A DNA stretch of 64,000 bases, taken from NCBI RefSeq assembly GCF_900157385.1, contig NZ_LT717701.1, positions 2,731,331 to 2,795,330 on the forward strand, read 5' to 3'. Every line of letters starts with the position of its first letter. The stretch's first letter is position 1. Below the pieces are notes generated by a model. The model was not told the origin of the DNA, ran no database searches, and saw only the letters and a program-made list of their open reading frames with translations. Source of the stretch: Mycobacterium terramassiliense. GTDB lineage: Bacteria > Actinomycetota > Actinomycetes > Mycobacteriales > Mycobacteriaceae. Of this stretch, positions 25,782-35,429 are shown piece by piece. The position numbers and the translations under genes are program-made.

Positions 25782-26738
25782 TCAGTCCGGCTTCGGGTAG
25801 CTCACTCCGGTGAGCTGCTCGGACAGCTCCCACAGTCGGCGGCAGTCGTCCTCGTTGCGCGCGCGCTCGGGCACCCGGGCCGGCCGCACGCCGCCACCGG
25901 CCAGCTCCTGGAAACCGCGGGGGCCGTAGAACGCGCCGCCCTCGGCGTGCGGCGCGGCGGCCGCGTAGAGCGCGGGCAGGATGCCCTCGTCGATCTCCTG
26001 CCACAAAAACGGCGTGAACCGCCACGACGCCTTGTAGAGGCGCTCCATCAGCGCGGGCTTCTCGCGGCCGTGCGAGGGTCCGGCGACCTGCAGGTTGGTC
26101 TTGGTCAGCCCGGGGTGCGCGGCGTTGGACGTGATGCCCCAACCGCCCGCGCGGCTGCGCCGGTCCAGTTCGAGGGCGAACATCAACACGGCCAGCTTGG
26201 ACTGGCCGTAGGCCGACATGGCGGCGTAGGACTTCTCGAACTGCGGGTCGTCGAAGTGGATCTTGCCGCTCTGGCGGGCCGCCAGGCTGCTCAGCGAGAC
26301 GACCCGGGCGTTGCCGGCGGCGCGCAGCAGCGGCAGCACGTGCCCGGTCAGCGCGAAGTGGCCGAGATGGTTGCTGCCGAACTGCAATTCGAACCCGTCA
26401 GCGGTGGTGTCGCGTTCCGGCGGCGTCATGACGCCGGCGTTGTTGATCAGGATGTCGATGGGGCGGCGCTCGGCGTTGAGTTGTTCGCCCAGCGCGGCGA
26501 CGGACGCCAGCGACGACAGGTCGAGGGCTTTGATGGACAGCTTCGCGTCGGGGACCGTGGCGCGGATTTCCTCGATCGCCTTTTCGCCTTTGGTGCGGTT
26601 GCGGATCGCCATGACGACGTCGGCCCCGGCGGCCGACAGGCGCCGGGCGAGCCCGAACCCCAGGCCGCTGTTGGCCCCGGTGACGATCGCCAGCTTGCCC
26701 GACAGGTCGGGCACCGTGGCGACGAGATCGTTGGCCAT
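25782..26738 (-). CDS. Short-chain dehydrogenase/reductase (Rv2263-like)
   Basis: A 318-residue SDR of the retinol-dehydrogenase-like subgroup. It has TGANSGLG at residues 20-27, NNAG at 99-102, Ser150 and the catalytic pair Tyr177/Lys181 in AYGQSK. Arg and Lys residues after beta-2 ([11 protein letters not shown]) point to NADPH. The ATG at 26738 is preceded by AAGGAG at good spacing. The C-terminal ~60 residues are an extension typical of this subgroup. Synteny suggests orthology with Rv2263. The SABATH-like methyltransferase gene follows after 13 bp. Confidence 0.87.
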   Translation of the reverse strand: MANDLVATVPDLSGKLAIVTGANSGLGFGLARRLSAAGADVVMAIRNRTKGEKAIEEIRATVPDAKLSIKALDLSSLASVAALGEQLNAERRPIDILINNAGVMTPPERDTTADGFELQFGSNHLGHFALTGHVLPLLRAAGNARVVSLSSLAARQSGKIHFDDPQFEKSYAAMSAYGQSKLAVLMFALELDRRSRAGGWGITSNAAHPGLTKTNLQVAGPSHGREKPALMERLYKASWRFTPFLWQEIDEGILPALYAAAAPHAEGGAFYGPRGFQELAGGGVRPARVPERARNEDDCRRLWELSEQLTGVSYPKPD

Positions 26739-26852
26739 GCGTAGCACTCCTTTCGTACGCGCCCCGTCATAGTGTGCTCTTTGTGCCGGCTCGTCGACAG
26801 GGCCGGCGTCCGACCGCTGGCATCGCCCGGCGCGCGGTGACAGACTGCCTGG

Positions 26853-27647
26853 ATGAACAGCAGGCGGCTCGCCAAGGTTTCGCTGGCCGCCGCCGTCGTG
26901 CTGATGATCGTGTCGGTGGGCGGCTTCATCGTCGCCCTGGTGCTCAACGCGTTCTTTCTGGACAAGTACAACGCCTACGGCGAGGTGCCGATCCCGGGAA
27001 CGGGCAGCGTGTACCTGCCCGCCGGCGAGGTCACCGTCAGCCTGCACACCGTCGTCGTCGGCAGCCCCAACGGCGGCCTGCCGGTGCCGCCGCTGGGTCT
27101 GACGATCGCGCCGCCCGAGGGCGCGGCGCAACCCGCGTTGAACGAAAGCATCGGCAGCACAACGACGGTCAACAACGACGCGCACGTGCGGGTGTGGGTG
27201 GCGCAGATCCCCGTCAGCGGCAACTACAACATCACCACCGACGGCCAGGTCAACGGGTACATCAATCCGCGACTGGCCTTCGGCCACAAGAGTTCCGAGG
27301 GCTTTTTGGTGTGGTTGTTCGTCGGGCTGTTCGTGGTGGGGCTAATCGATTCGATTCTGTCCGGGCTGTGGCTGGGCCGCACCCGGCGCCGTGCGGTGGT
27401 GGCGGCCAACCCGTACTACCCGCCGCCCGTCGCATCGCCGGTGACGCCCGCCGCGCCAATGGTGACGCCCGCCGCGCCGATGGTGACGCCCGCCGCGCCG
27501 ATGGTGACGCCCGCCGTGCCGATGGAGCCCAGCGACGAGGGGGTACGCCTCGAGCGGCTCAAAACCCTGGCAGCGCTGCGGGATTCCGGGGCGCTGACCA
27601 ACGAGGAGTTCGAGGCCGAGAAGCGCCGGATCCTCGAGGGGCATTAG
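26853..27647 (+). CDS. Membrane protein with SHOCT-like C-terminal motif
   Basis: A 264-residue protein. It has a first transmembrane helix at about residues 8-33 ([20 protein letters not shown]) and an extracytoplasmic beta-rich domain ([20 protein letters not shown] and onward). A second helix lies at ~152-172 ([19 protein letters not shown]). A Pro/Ala linker with four copies of VTPAAPM follows, and then a C-terminal SHOCT-type short helix ([29 protein letters not shown]). SHOCT motifs mediate oligomerisation or tethering in many unrelated proteins. Function unknown; probably monocistronic, convergent with the MBL gene 309 bp away. Confidence 0.78.
   Translation: MNSRRLAKVSLAAAVVLMIVSVGGFIVALVLNAFFLDKYNAYGEVPIPGTGSVYLPAGEVTVSLHTVVVGSPNGGLPVPPLGLTIAPPEGAAQPALNESIGSTTTVNNDAHVRVWVAQIPVSGNYNITTDGQVNGYINPRLAFGHKSSEGFLVWLFVGLFVVGLIDSILSGLWLGRTRRRAVVAANPYYPPPVASPVTPAAPMVTPAAPMVTPAAPMVTPAVPMEPSDEGVRLERLKTLAALRDSGALTNEEFEAEKRRILEGH
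27441..27524 (+). repeat. Four tandem 21-bp repeats within the SHOCT protein gene
   Basis: Units start at 27441, 27462, 27483 and 27504. Units 2 and 3 are identical and units 1 and 4 differ by one base each. Each encodes VTPAAPM (last copy VTPAVPM). Near-identity at the DNA level suggests recent expansion by slippage and possible strain-to-strain length variation. Confidence 0.9.
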
Positions 27648-27956
27648 GCTTTTCGGCGGCGAGATCCCAGCGGTCACACGCGTCTCTGAAACTGCAGACA
27701 CCCGACGCGCCCGCACGCAGAGCGACAACGTTGCGACAGCGCGGCGACCTGGCGAACGCGGCCGGTTTTCGTGTGCCCCTAGGGCTTTCTGTGTGCGTCG
27801 AGGGCGGAAATTCTGCGAAATACGCGCCCTGGATGCACGCCGAAAACCGTTAGTTCACACGCGAACGCATGCCCGGCGCGGTTGTCCCCATGAGGTGGAC
27901 GAAAACGGTGTGCCTCGCCGACGGCGACCCCTGTGGCGGGTGTGATCCGACAGGCC
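27648..27956. other. 309-bp convergent intergenic region, no gene seen
   Basis: Lies between the SHOCT protein gene and the MBL hydrolase gene, which point towards each other. A weak stem (AGGGCG...CGCCCT with an 18-nt gap, about 27800-27830) could help termination. No frame here has a convincing start, ribosome site or protein character. Confidence 0.4.
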
Positions 27957-28580
27957 TCAGTGGCCGCGCGCCACCCACTCCTCGTAGTGCACGATCTCGT
28001 CGCCGATTGTGGTGCTGTCGCCGTGGCCGGTGTGCACGATGGTGTCGCCGGGCAGCGTGCCCAGCCGCTCGGAGATGGAGTTCAGGATCGTCGGGAAATC
28101 CGAGTAAGAACGACCCGTCGCGCCGGGCCCGCCGGCGAACAGGGTGTCGCCGCTGAACACGACGCCCAGGTCATGCGAGTACCAGCACACCGACCCGGGC
28201 GAGTGGCCCGGGGTGTGCAACGCCGTCAGCTCGGTGCCGGCGACGCTCAACCTCTCGCCGTCGGAAACACACCGAAAGTCTTTGTTCGGGTGGGTCATTC
28301 GCCACAGCACCTCGTCGGCCGGATGCAGCAGCACCGGTGCGTCCAGCGTCTTGCCCAGCTCGGGAGCCACCGTGACGTGGTCGTTGTGCCCGTGCGTGCA
28401 CACCACCGCCACCACGTGGCGGCCCCCTACCGCCTCGACGATGGGCGCCGCGTCATGGGCGGCGTCGAAAACCACGACGTTCGAATTGTCGCCGATGAGC
28501 CAGATGTTGTTGTCGACTTCCCAACTGCCGCCGTCCAGTTCGAAGGTGCCGTGCGTGATTACCCGATCGATGCTCACCAT
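27957..28580 (-). CDS. Metallo-beta-lactamase-fold hydrolase (Rv2260-like, glyoxalase II type)
   Basis: A 207-residue MBL-fold hydrolase. The metal motif THGHNDH is near residue 62, the second His in LHTPGHSPG, the bridging Asp in VFSGDTLFAGG, and the last His in VHTGHGDSTT. Its ATG shares one base with the stop of mscR (TAATG), so the two are translationally coupled. The pair is conserved as Rv2259-Rv2260. A plausible job is hydrolysis of the mycothiol thioester (for example S-formylmycothiol) produced by MscR; this is inferred from coupling rather than seen. Confidence 0.87.
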   Translation of the reverse strand: MVSIDRVITHGTFELDGGSWEVDNNIWLIGDNSNVVVFDAAHDAAPIVEAVGGRHVVAVVCTHGHNDHVTVAPELGKTLDAPVLLHPADEVLWRMTHPNKDFRCVSDGERLSVAGTELTALHTPGHSPGSVCWYSHDLGVVFSGDTLFAGGPGATGRSYSDFPTILNSISERLGTLPGDTIVHTGHGDSTTIGDEIVHYEEWVARGH

Positions 28581-29665
28581 TACAGGATCACCACCGAGCG
28601 CAGCACCTTGCCGCCGTGCATCTTGTGGAACGCCTCCTCGACGCCGTCGAGCCCGATGCGTTCGGAGACGAACTTGTCCAACGGCAGCCGGCCCTGCAGG
28701 TACAGGTCGATCAGGGTGGGGAAGTCGCGCTCGGGCAGGCAGTCGCCGTACCAGGACGACTTCAGCGACCCACCGTGGCTGAAGAAGTCCAGCAGCGGCA
28801 TCTCCAGCTGCATGTCGGGGGTCGGAACCCCCACCAGCACAACGGTTCCGGCGAGGTCGCGCGCGTAGAAGGCCTGCTTCCACGTTTCGGGCCGGCCCAC
28901 CGCGTCGATCGCCACGTTGACGCCGAAGCCCTCGGTCAGGTCCTGGATCGTTTTCACGACGTCGAATTCGCGGGCGTTGACCGTGTGCGTGGCGCCGAAC
29001 TTGCGGGCCCAGTCCAGTTTGGTGTTGTCGGTGTCCACGGCGATGATCTGGCGGGCCCCGACCAGCGCGGCGCCGGCGATCGCGGCGTCGCCCACGCCGC
29101 CGCAGCCGATCACGGCGACGGTGTCGTCGCGGGTGACGGCCCCGGTGTTGATCGCGGCGCCCAGCCCGGCCATCACGCCGCAGCCCAGCAGGCCGGCGAC
29201 CGCCGGGTCGGCCCGGCGGTCGACCTTCGTGCACTGGCCGGCGGCCACCAGCGTCTTGTCGCAGAAGGCCCCGATGCCCAGCGCCGGGGTGAGCTCGGTG
29301 CCGTCGGTGAGCGTCATCTTCTGCTCGGCGTTGAGGCTGCTGAAGCAGTACTGCGGTCGGCCGCGCTTGCACGCGCGGCACTGCCCGCACACCGCGCGCC
29401 AGTTCAGGATCACGAAGTCGCCCGGCTCGACGGCCGTCACGCCCGGCCCGACCGCCTCGACGGTGCCGGCCGCCTCGTGGCCGAGCAGGAACGGGTACTC
29501 GTCGTTGATGCCGCCCTCGCGGTAGGTCAGGTCGGTGTGGCACACCCCGCAGGCGATGATGTCGACCACCGCCTCACCGGGCCCGGGGTCCGGGACGACG
29601 ACGTCCACCACCTCGACGGGTTCGCCCTTCTTGCGTGAAATCACTCCGCGCACTGTCTGACTCAT
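28580..29665 (-). CDS. mscR: S-nitrosomycothiol reductase / mycothiol-dependent formaldehyde dehydrogenase
   Basis: A 361-residue zinc-dependent medium-chain dehydrogenase. Catalytic zinc ligands are Cys39 (ACGVCHTD) and His63 (LGHEAAG); the structural zinc site is Cys93, Cys96, Cys99 and Cys107. The NAD motif is [12 protein letters not shown]. The gene order with an MBL hydrolase and the protein's length match MscR (Rv2259), which reduces S-nitrosomycothiol and oxidises S-hydroxymethylmycothiol, protecting against nitric oxide and formaldehyde. The ATG at 29665 is 33 bp from a divergent methyltransferase gene. Confidence 0.92.
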   Translation of the reverse strand: MSQTVRGVISRKKGEPVEVVDVVVPDPGPGEAVVDIIACGVCHTDLTYREGGINDEYPFLLGHEAAGTVEAVGPGVTAVEPGDFVILNWRAVCGQCRACKRGRPQYCFSSLNAEQKMTLTDGTELTPALGIGAFCDKTLVAAGQCTKVDRRADPAVAGLLGCGVMAGLGAAINTGAVTRDDTVAVIGCGGVGDAAIAGAALVGARQIIAVDTDNTKLDWARKFGATHTVNAREFDVVKTIQDLTEGFGVNVAIDAVGRPETWKQAFYARDLAGTVVLVGVPTPDMQLEMPLLDFFSHGGSLKSSWYGDCLPERDFPTLIDLYLQGRLPLDKFVSERIGLDGVEEAFHKMHGGKVLRSVVIL

Positions 29666-29698
29666 GCGCTCCAACCTACGGTGTAGCGTCTGCAGAGC

Positions 29699-30778
29699 GT
29701 GACGGCACCTGAAACCGCCTCGGAAACCACCGAAGATTTCGCCGGGCGAATGGTCGCGGCCATCGACGGCGCCAGCCTCACGATCCTGCTGAGCATCGGG
29801 CATCAGACCGGCCTGCTGGACACGATGGCAGGGCTGCCCCCGGCCACCAGCGCGCAGATCGCCGAGGCCGCCGGCCTCAACGAGCGCTACGTCCGGGAAT
29901 GGCTGGCCGGCATGACCACCGGGCACGTCGTCGACTACGACGCCGGCGCCGGCACCTACTCGTTGCCCGCGCACCGGGCCGGCGTGCTCACCCGCGCGGC
30001 CGGGCCCGACAACCTGGCGCTGGTGGCGCTGTTCCTTCCGCAGCTCGGCGAGGTCGAGCAGAAAATCGTCGGTTGCTTCCGGGAGGGCGGCGGGCTGCCG
30101 TACAGCGAATTCCCGCGCTTTCACTCGCTGATGGCCGAGCAGAGCGCCGCGGTGTTCGACATCGCGCTCGTCGACGTGGTGCTGCCCTTGGTCGACGGCC
30201 TGCCGGAACGGCTGCGCGCCGGCGCCGACGTGGCCGACTTCGGGTGCGGCAGCGGCCACGCGATCAACGTGATGGCCCAGGCGTTCCCGGCGAGCCGGTT
30301 CACCGGCATCGACTTCTCCGACGAGGCCGTCGCCGCCGGTGTCGCCGAGGCGGCCCGCCTCGGCCTGACGAACGCCACCTTCGAAAGCCACAACCTGGCC
30401 GAGCTCGACGCGGCGTCGAAAAAAGAGGCCTACGACGTCATCACCGTGTTCGACGCCATCCACGATCAGGCGCACCCGGCGCGGGTGCTGGAAAACATCT
30501 ACCGCGCCCTGCGGCCGGGCGGCGTCTTCCTGATGGCCGACATCAAGGCGTCGAGCCGGCTCGAGGAGAACGTCGGCATCCCGATGAGCACCTACCTCTA
30601 CACCGTCTCGCTGATGCACTGCATGACGGTGTCGCTCGCGCTGGACGGCGCCGGGCTGGGCACCGCGTGGGGCACGCAGCTGGCCACGTCGATGCTCGGT
30701 GACGCCGGGTTCGACGACGTGAGGGTGGCCGAGATCGACTCGGACCCGATCAACAACTACTACATCGCCAGGAAGTGA
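29699..30778 (+). CDS. Class I SAM methyltransferase with N-terminal winged helix (Rv2258c-like)
   Basis: A 359-residue protein. Residues ~25-90 form a winged-helix dimerisation domain ([35 protein letters not shown]). The Rossmann methyltransferase domain has motif [18 protein letters not shown] near residue 180, followed by [11 protein letters not shown]. Length and domain order match Rv2258c. The substrate is unknown. The GTG start lies close to the divergent mscR, and the stop overlaps the next gene (TGATG), suggesting a two-gene unit with a serine hydrolase. Confidence 0.85.
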   Translation: MTAPETASETTEDFAGRMVAAIDGASLTILLSIGHQTGLLDTMAGLPPATSAQIAEAAGLNERYVREWLAGMTTGHVVDYDAGAGTYSLPAHRAGVLTRAAGPDNLALVALFLPQLGEVEQKIVGCFREGGGLPYSEFPRFHSLMAEQSAAVFDIALVDVVLPLVDGLPERLRAGADVADFGCGSGHAINVMAQAFPASRFTGIDFSDEAVAAGVAEAARLGLTNATFESHNLAELDAASKKEAYDVITVFDAIHDQAHPARVLENIYRALRPGGVFLMADIKASSRLEENVGIPMSTYLYTVSLMHCMTVSLALDGAGLGTAWGTQLATSMLGDAGFDDVRVAEIDSDPINNYYIARK

Positions 30779-31590
30779 TGGCCGCGCTCGACAGCATCAC
30801 CGGCTGGCCGGTGACGGCCGCCGCCGCCGCGGTCGTCGGGCCCGGCGGGGTGCTGGCCACCCACGGCGACACCGAACGGGTCTTCGAGCTGGCGTCGGTC
30901 ACCAAGCCGCTGGTGGCCCGGGCCGCGCACGTCGCGATCGAGGAGGGCGTCGTCGAGCTGGACACCCCGGCCGGCCCGCCCGGCTCGACGATCCGACATC
31001 TGCTGGCGCACGCGTCGGGCCTGGCGATGCACAACGATCGCGTGCTGGCCAAGCCCGGCGCCCGGCGGATGTACTCAAACTATGGGTTCGGCGTGCTGGC
31101 CCGGGCCGTGGAGGCGGAGTCGGGGATCGAGTTCGGCCGCTACCTGGCCGAGGCGGTGTGCGAGCCGCTCGGCATGGCGGCCACCCGGCTGAACGGTGGG
31201 TGCGAGGCCGCGGGGTTCGGCGCCACGTCGACGGTCGCCGACCTGGCGGCCTTCGCCGGGGACCTGCTGCGCCCGTCGACGGTCTCGGCGCAGCTGCACG
31301 CCGAGGCCACGACCGTGCAGTTTCCCGGCCTGGACGGGGTGCTGCCCGGCTACGGCGTGCAGCGGCCCAACGATTGGGGCCTGGGATTCGAGATCAGGGA
31401 CGCCAAGTCGCCGCACTGGACGGGCGCGCGCAACTCGGCGCGCACGTACGGCCATTTCGGTCAGGCGGGCGGGTTCATCTGGGCGGATCCCGAGGCCGAC
31501 CGGGCGCTGGTGGTCCTCACGGACCGCGATTTCGGCGAATGGGCGCTACAGCCGTGGCCTGCGCTTTCGGACCTGGTGCTGGCCGAGTGA
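30778..31590 (+). CDS. Beta-lactamase-fold serine hydrolase (Rv2257c-like)
   Basis: A 270-residue class C-like serine hydrolase. The nucleophile motif SxxK is SVTK (Ser40, Lys43) and the YxN motif is YSN (residues 99-101). The third motif appears as HFGQAGG near residue 225, an HxG form common in esterases of this family. There is no signal peptide, so it is probably cytoplasmic and an esterase or amidase rather than a beta-lactamase. The ATG shares one base with the upstream methyltransferase stop; a GTG at 30775 is an alternative. Confidence 0.85.
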   Translation: MAALDSITGWPVTAAAAAVVGPGGVLATHGDTERVFELASVTKPLVARAAHVAIEEGVVELDTPAGPPGSTIRHLLAHASGLAMHNDRVLAKPGARRMYSNYGFGVLARAVEAESGIEFGRYLAEAVCEPLGMAATRLNGGCEAAGFGATSTVADLAAFAGDLLRPSTVSAQLHAEATTVQFPGLDGVLPGYGVQRPNDWGLGFEIRDAKSPHWTGARNSARTYGHFGQAGGFIWADPEADRALVVLTDRDFGEWALQPWPALSDLVLAE

Positions 31591-31736
31591 CATTTGACCA
31601 CTCCGCACACTAGCGCAACAGGGGTATCACAGGGCACAATAGACACGCAGGACACAAAAATTTACATGCATGCCGCTTCGAGCGGTCCACCAGGTCGTTG
31701 GGGAAGACGTCCCTCGTGGAACCGAAGGAGCAGGAT

Positions 31737-32249
31737 ATGCGTGCGTCGAACCAATTTGCCGACGTGACGACGGGTGTGGTGTACGTCCATGCCTCGCCCG
31801 CGGCGGTATGCCCGCATGTCGAGTGGGCGTTGTCATCGACCCTGCAGTCCAAGGCCAACCTGGTCTGGACACCGCAGCCGGCGATGCCCGGGCAGCTGCG
31901 CGCGGTCACCAACTGGGTGGGGCCGGTGGGTACCGGCGCCCGGCTGGCGAACGCCCTGCGCTCCTGGTCGGTGCTGCGCTTCGAGGTCACCGAGGACCCC
32001 AGCCCCGGAGTCGACGGCCAGCGCTTCAGCCACACCCCCCAACTGGGGCTGTGGAGCGGGTCGATGAGCGCCAACGGCGACATCATGGTCGGCGAGATGC
32101 GGCTGCGCGCGATGATGGCCCAGGGCGCCGACACGCTGGCCGCCGAGCTGGACTCGGTGCTGGGAACGGCGTGGGACGAGGCGCTCGAGGTCTATCGCGA
32201 CGGCGGCGACGCCGGCGAGCTGACCTGGCTCAACCGGGGTGTCGGCTAG
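31737..32249 (+). CDS. DUF3145 family protein (Rv2256c-like)
   Basis: A 170-residue protein of the actinobacterial DUF3145 family, with VVYVHASPAAVCPHVEWAL at the N-terminus and a C-terminal helix-rich part ending LTWLNRGVG. No catalytic motif is apparent. The ATG at 31737 has GAAGGAG a few bases upstream, so it is preferred over the in-frame ATG at 31698. A 146-bp gap precedes it, so it has its own promoter. The gene order agrees with Rv2256c. Function unknown. Confidence 0.82.
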   Translation: MRASNQFADVTTGVVYVHASPAAVCPHVEWALSSTLQSKANLVWTPQPAMPGQLRAVTNWVGPVGTGARLANALRSWSVLRFEVTEDPSPGVDGQRFSHTPQLGLWSGSMSANGDIMVGEMRLRAMMAQGADTLAAELDSVLGTAWDEALEVYRDGGDAGELTWLNRGVG

Positions 32250-32275
32250 CGTCTCCGGACCGGTAGGCGACTGTG

Positions 32276-32305
32276 GATTTCGGTAGCGCATGCGCTACCG
32301 AAATC
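32276..32305. terminator. Perfect 30-bp palindrome between convergent genes, likely bidirectional terminator
   Basis: GATTTCGGTAGCGCA is followed at once by its exact reverse complement. As RNA this forms a stem of about 13 bp with a 4-nt loop from either strand. It sits midway between the DUF3145 stop (32249) and the lipid kinase stop (32315). There is no U-run, as is common for mycobacterial terminators. Confidence 0.72.
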
Positions 32306-32314
32306 GAAGATCCA

Positions 32315-33235
32315 CTAATGGTCTGAAGAGGCCCGCGGCCGCAGGATCCGCAGCGCGGCGGGCACCGCGGAAATCTCGGCGGGCAGCGCGCACGCGAAGT
32401 CGCCGTCGGCGTAGACGTTGATGCCGGGGCACTCGACGTCAATCGACCTGGCCCGCGCCGTGGTCACCTCGTCGAGATTCACGTGCGTGCCTTTCATGAC
32501 GGTGGGGAACAGGCGGACCAACTTCGTCCGCGACGCCGAGTGGGCCATGGTGATGTCGAGCAGGCCGTCGGTGGGGTCGGCGTTGGGGCAGATCAGCAGC
32601 CCGCCGCCGTAGCTGCGGGTGTTGCCGAAGGCCGCGAGGGTGATGTCGGCGTCGATCTCGTTGGTGCCGTCCAGCACCAGCCGAAACGGCAACAGCCGCA
32701 GCTGTGACAGCTCGGCCAGCATCGCGAGGTAATAGCGCAACCGCCCGTGCGGCCAGGTCATCCGGTTGGCGCGGTCGGTCACCAGGGAGTCGAAGCCGGT
32801 GGCCGCGACGGTGCCGAACCACTTGTGGGTGTCATCCCACCGGATCCTGCCCAGGTCGATGGTTTCCGTCCAGCCGTCGGCGACGACGTCCGCGGCGGCC
32901 GCGGGATCCTTGGTGGGGATATCGAATTCACGGGCGTGATCGTTGCCGGTGCCGGCCGGGACGATGCCCAGCGGGACATCGGCGCCCGCCAGCACCTGCA
33001 GCGCGTTGGAGACGACGCCGTCGCCGCCGGTGACCATGACCGCGTCCGTTCCCCGTTCGAGTTCGGCCGCGACGAGATGGCGCGCGTCTTCGGCGTCGTC
33101 GCCGATGATCTCGGTGACCTGCACGCCCCGCTCGTGCAGGCGGGCGATCGCGACCTGGGCCGCCCGGATCGCGGCGCCGTGCCCCGACGCGGGATTGGTC
33201 AGCGCGGTGACCTTGCCGATCTCGCGCTGGGTCAC
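32315..33235 (-). CDS. Diacylglycerol kinase-family lipid kinase (Rv2252-like)
   Basis: A 306-residue lipid kinase. The nucleotide motif is VMVTGGDGVVSNALQ with the GGDG signature, preceded by ALTNPASGHG and followed by PLGIVPAGTGNDHAR, the conserved DAGK catalytic elements. The C-terminal half contains GGGLLICPNADPTDG. The M. tuberculosis counterpart Rv2252 phosphorylates diacylglycerol and influences phosphatidylinositol mannoside synthesis. The GTG start overlaps the stop of the upstream FAD oxidase gene by 4 bp (GTGA), so both are made together, linking two glycerolipid enzymes. Confidence 0.9.
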   Translation of the reverse strand: MTQREIGKVTALTNPASGHGAAIRAAQVAIARLHERGVQVTEIIGDDAEDARHLVAAELERGTDAVMVTGGDGVVSNALQVLAGADVPLGIVPAGTGNDHAREFDIPTKDPAAAADVVADGWTETIDLGRIRWDDTHKWFGTVAATGFDSLVTDRANRMTWPHGRLRYYLAMLAELSQLRLLPFRLVLDGTNEIDADITLAAFGNTRSYGGGLLICPNADPTDGLLDITMAHSASRTKLVRLFPTVMKGTHVNLDEVTTARARSIDVECPGINVYADGDFACALPAEISAVPAALRILRPRASSDH

Positions 33236-34842
33236 GGAATCAGCTTGCCGGGGTTGAGGATTCCGGCCGGGTCGAGCGTCGCCTTGACCGCGCGCAACAC
33301 CTGCACGCCCAGCTCGCCGACCTCGGCGCGCATCCAGGGCCGGTGGTCGGCGCCGACGGCGTGGTGGTGGGTGATGGTCCCGCCGTGGGCGATGATCGCG
33401 TCCGACGCGGCCTTCTTGGCGGCCCGCCATTGTTCGATCGGATTGCCGCGCTGCCCGGCGACGATGGTGAAGTAGAGCGACGCGCCGGTGGGGTAGACGT
33501 GCGAGATGTGGCACATCACCAACGCCGGGGTGCCCGTCTCGGCCAGTGCATCGGTAAGCGCTTGGGTAACAGCGGCTTTCAGCGTGGGAACGCCCGCCCA
33601 GTCGGTGGCCGTCTCGAGCGTCTCGCAGAGCGCGCCCGCGGACAACAGCGAGTCGCGCAGATACGGCGCGCCGAACCGGCCGCGCTCCCAGGCCCGCGCC
33701 GGCCCCTCGCCCAGCGACGTGCCGCCCCGCCCCGCCAGCAGGGCGCTGGTTTCGGCGTGCCGGCTCTCGACGTGTTCCTTGGTGCCCTCGAACACGGTGA
33801 GCCCCAGGCACCCGCCGGTGATCTGGCTTTCGCCGATCGCCTCGGTGGTGGCCAGGTTGACCCCGGTCTCGACCTCGTCGGAAAGCCGGATGACGGTGGG
33901 GCCGGTGCCGATCTGGGTGACGGCGCGCAGCGCCGCGGCGCCGGTCTCGAAATCGGGGAACGACCACGCTTCGTAGGCAACGGCTTCCGGGATGCGGTGC
34001 ACGCGCACCCGCACCTGGGTGATGACGCCGAAGGTTCCCTCCGACCCGAGCAGCAGCTGGCGCAGGTCGGGGCCCGCAGCCGACGCCGGCGCGCGGCCGA
34101 GCTCCAGCGTGCCCACCGGGGTGACCATTCGCAGGCCGCGAACCATGTCGTCGAACCGGCCGTAGCCCGCCGAGTCCTGACCCGACGACCGCGTCGCGGC
34201 GAAGCCGCCGATGGTGGCGTACTCGAAGCTCTGCGGGAAGTGCCCGAGCGAAAACCCGCGCGCGCCCAGCAGGCGTTCGGCGTCCGGTCCGGTGACACCG
34301 GCCCCGAGGGTGGCCTGGCCGGACACCTCGTCGAGCTCGATCAGCTGGTCGAAGCGGTGCAGGTCGAGCGACACCACGGCTTCGAACCCGCCGCGGGTGG
34401 GATCGAGGCCGCCGACCACGTTGGTGCCCCCGCCGAACGGGATCACCGCGATGCGGTGCTCGGAGCAGTAGCCCAGGATCGCGGCGACCGCGTCGTCATC
34501 CCCGGGCAGCAGCACGGCGTCGGGCGCGTCCTGGACGCCGGCGTCCCGGCGGCGCAGCAGGTCGAGGGTGGATTTGCCGCCGGCGCGCAGCAGCCGGTCG
34601 CGGTCGTCGGTGCGACAGTACTCGGGGCCGACGATGCCGGCCAGCGCGTCTTTGTCGGCCGGCGACAGCGCCGACGGGCGCAGCCTCACGTCGTCGGCGG
34701 CGATGTCGGTTTCGCCCGAATCCTGCAGGCCCACAGCCTGTTTCAACAGGGAGCGGATGCCCTCCGAGAGGGGCTTGGCCGCGGCGGGATCCCCCCACGC
34801 GTTCCATTTCATCGGTGGAAGGAGTTCCTCGGCGTGCGTCAT
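33232..34842 (-). CDS. FAD-binding oxidase, alkyldihydroxyacetonephosphate synthase-like (Rv2251)
   Basis: A 536-residue flavoprotein with a PP-loop FAD domain (VIPFGGGTNVVGGLDP near 130, then DEVSGQATLGAGVTGPDAERLL) and a C-terminal oxidase/AGPS-type domain with HHHAVGADHRPWM near the end. The N-terminal MKWNAWGDP matches AGPS-like proteins. AGPS exchanges an acyl group for an alkyl chain in ether lipid synthesis; bacterial members may instead be 2-hydroxyacid dehydrogenases. Coupling to a lipid kinase supports a glycerolipid role. It is divergent from a TetR gene across only 17 bp. Confidence 0.85.
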   Translation of the reverse strand: MTHAEELLPPMKWNAWGDPAAAKPLSEGIRSLLKQAVGLQDSGETDIAADDVRLRPSALSPADKDALAGIVGPEYCRTDDRDRLLRAGGKSTLDLLRRRDAGVQDAPDAVLLPGDDDAVAAILGYCSEHRIAVIPFGGGTNVVGGLDPTRGGFEAVVSLDLHRFDQLIELDEVSGQATLGAGVTGPDAERLLGARGFSLGHFPQSFEYATIGGFAATRSSGQDSAGYGRFDDMVRGLRMVTPVGTLELGRAPASAAGPDLRQLLLGSEGTFGVITQVRVRVHRIPEAVAYEAWSFPDFETGAAALRAVTQIGTGPTVIRLSDEVETGVNLATTEAIGESQITGGCLGLTVFEGTKEHVESRHAETSALLAGRGGTSLGEGPARAWERGRFGAPYLRDSLLSAGALCETLETATDWAGVPTLKAAVTQALTDALAETGTPALVMCHISHVYPTGASLYFTIVAGQRGNPIEQWRAAKKAASDAIIAHGGTITHHHAVGADHRPWMRAEVGELGVQVLRAVKATLDPAGILNPGKLIP

Positions 34843-34843
34843 G

Positions 34844-34878
34844 CGTTACAGTATTACACATGTTGTCAATCAGTAACG
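34844..34878. promoter_or_regulatory. Imperfect 35-bp palindrome covering the TetR start, possible autoregulatory operator
   Basis: Outer arms CGTTAC and GTAACG are perfect, and inner ACA/TGT pairs give 11 of 17 paired positions overall. It spans the gap between the divergent FAD oxidase and TetR genes and covers the TetR ATG at 34860. The placement suggests a short or absent leader for the TetR transcript. Confidence 0.45.
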
Positions 34879-35429
34879 CTCCGTCGGAGACGGGAGACCG
34901 GATCCTGGCGGCGGCGGCGAGCTGCGTCGTCGATTTCGGGGTGGACCGGGTGACCCTGGCTGAGATCGCGCGCCGGGCCGGCGTCAGCCGGCCGACGGTG
35001 TACCGCCGCTGGCCGGATACCAAGTCGATCGTGGCGGCGCTGCTGACCCGGCACATCACCGGCGTGATGCGCACAGCGCCGTTGCTCGGCGAGGATCGGG
35101 AGTCGCTGGTGCGACAGATCGTCGCGGTGGCCGACCTACTGCGCCGGGACGACCTGGTGATGTCGGTGCTGCATTCGGAACTGGCGCCGATCTACATCAC
35201 CGAACGCCTCGGGGCCAGCCAGCAGATGCTGATCGACGCCCTGGCCGAGCGGCTGCGGGTGGCCCAGCGCCACGGCAGCGTCAGGGCCGGAGACCCGCTG
35301 CAGATGGCCACCATGGTGTTGCTCATCGCCCAGTCGACCATCCAGTCCGAACGCATCGTCCGGCCGATGCTGGACGCCGACGCGCTGGCCGCCGAGCTCG
35401 GCTACTCGCTGAACGGATACCTCTCGTGA
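34860..35429 (+). CDS. TetR-family transcriptional regulator (Rv2250c-like)
   Basis: A 189-residue TetR protein with HTH LAEIARRAGVSRPTVYRRW, residues ~32-50. Its stop overlaps the GTG of glpD (GTGA), so regulator and enzyme are co-translated. The gene is divergent from the AGPS-like oxidase/lipid kinase unit. Together these suggest it controls glycerol-3-phosphate and glycerolipid genes on both sides. An in-frame ATG at 34815 would extend back over the divergent gene; the ATG at 34860 is preferred. Confidence 0.87.
   Translation: MLSISNAPSETGDRILAAAASCVVDFGVDRVTLAEIARRAGVSRPTVYRRWPDTKSIVAALLTRHITGVMRTAPLLGEDRESLVRQIVAVADLLRRDDLVMSVLHSELAPIYITERLGASQQMLIDALAERLRVAQRHGSVRAGDPLQMATMVLLIAQSTIQSERIVRPMLDADALAAELGYSLNGYLS

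Noticed and set aside
27441-27524. Possible CRISPR-like array
   Set aside because: Units are contiguous 21-bp in-frame coding repeats without spacers.
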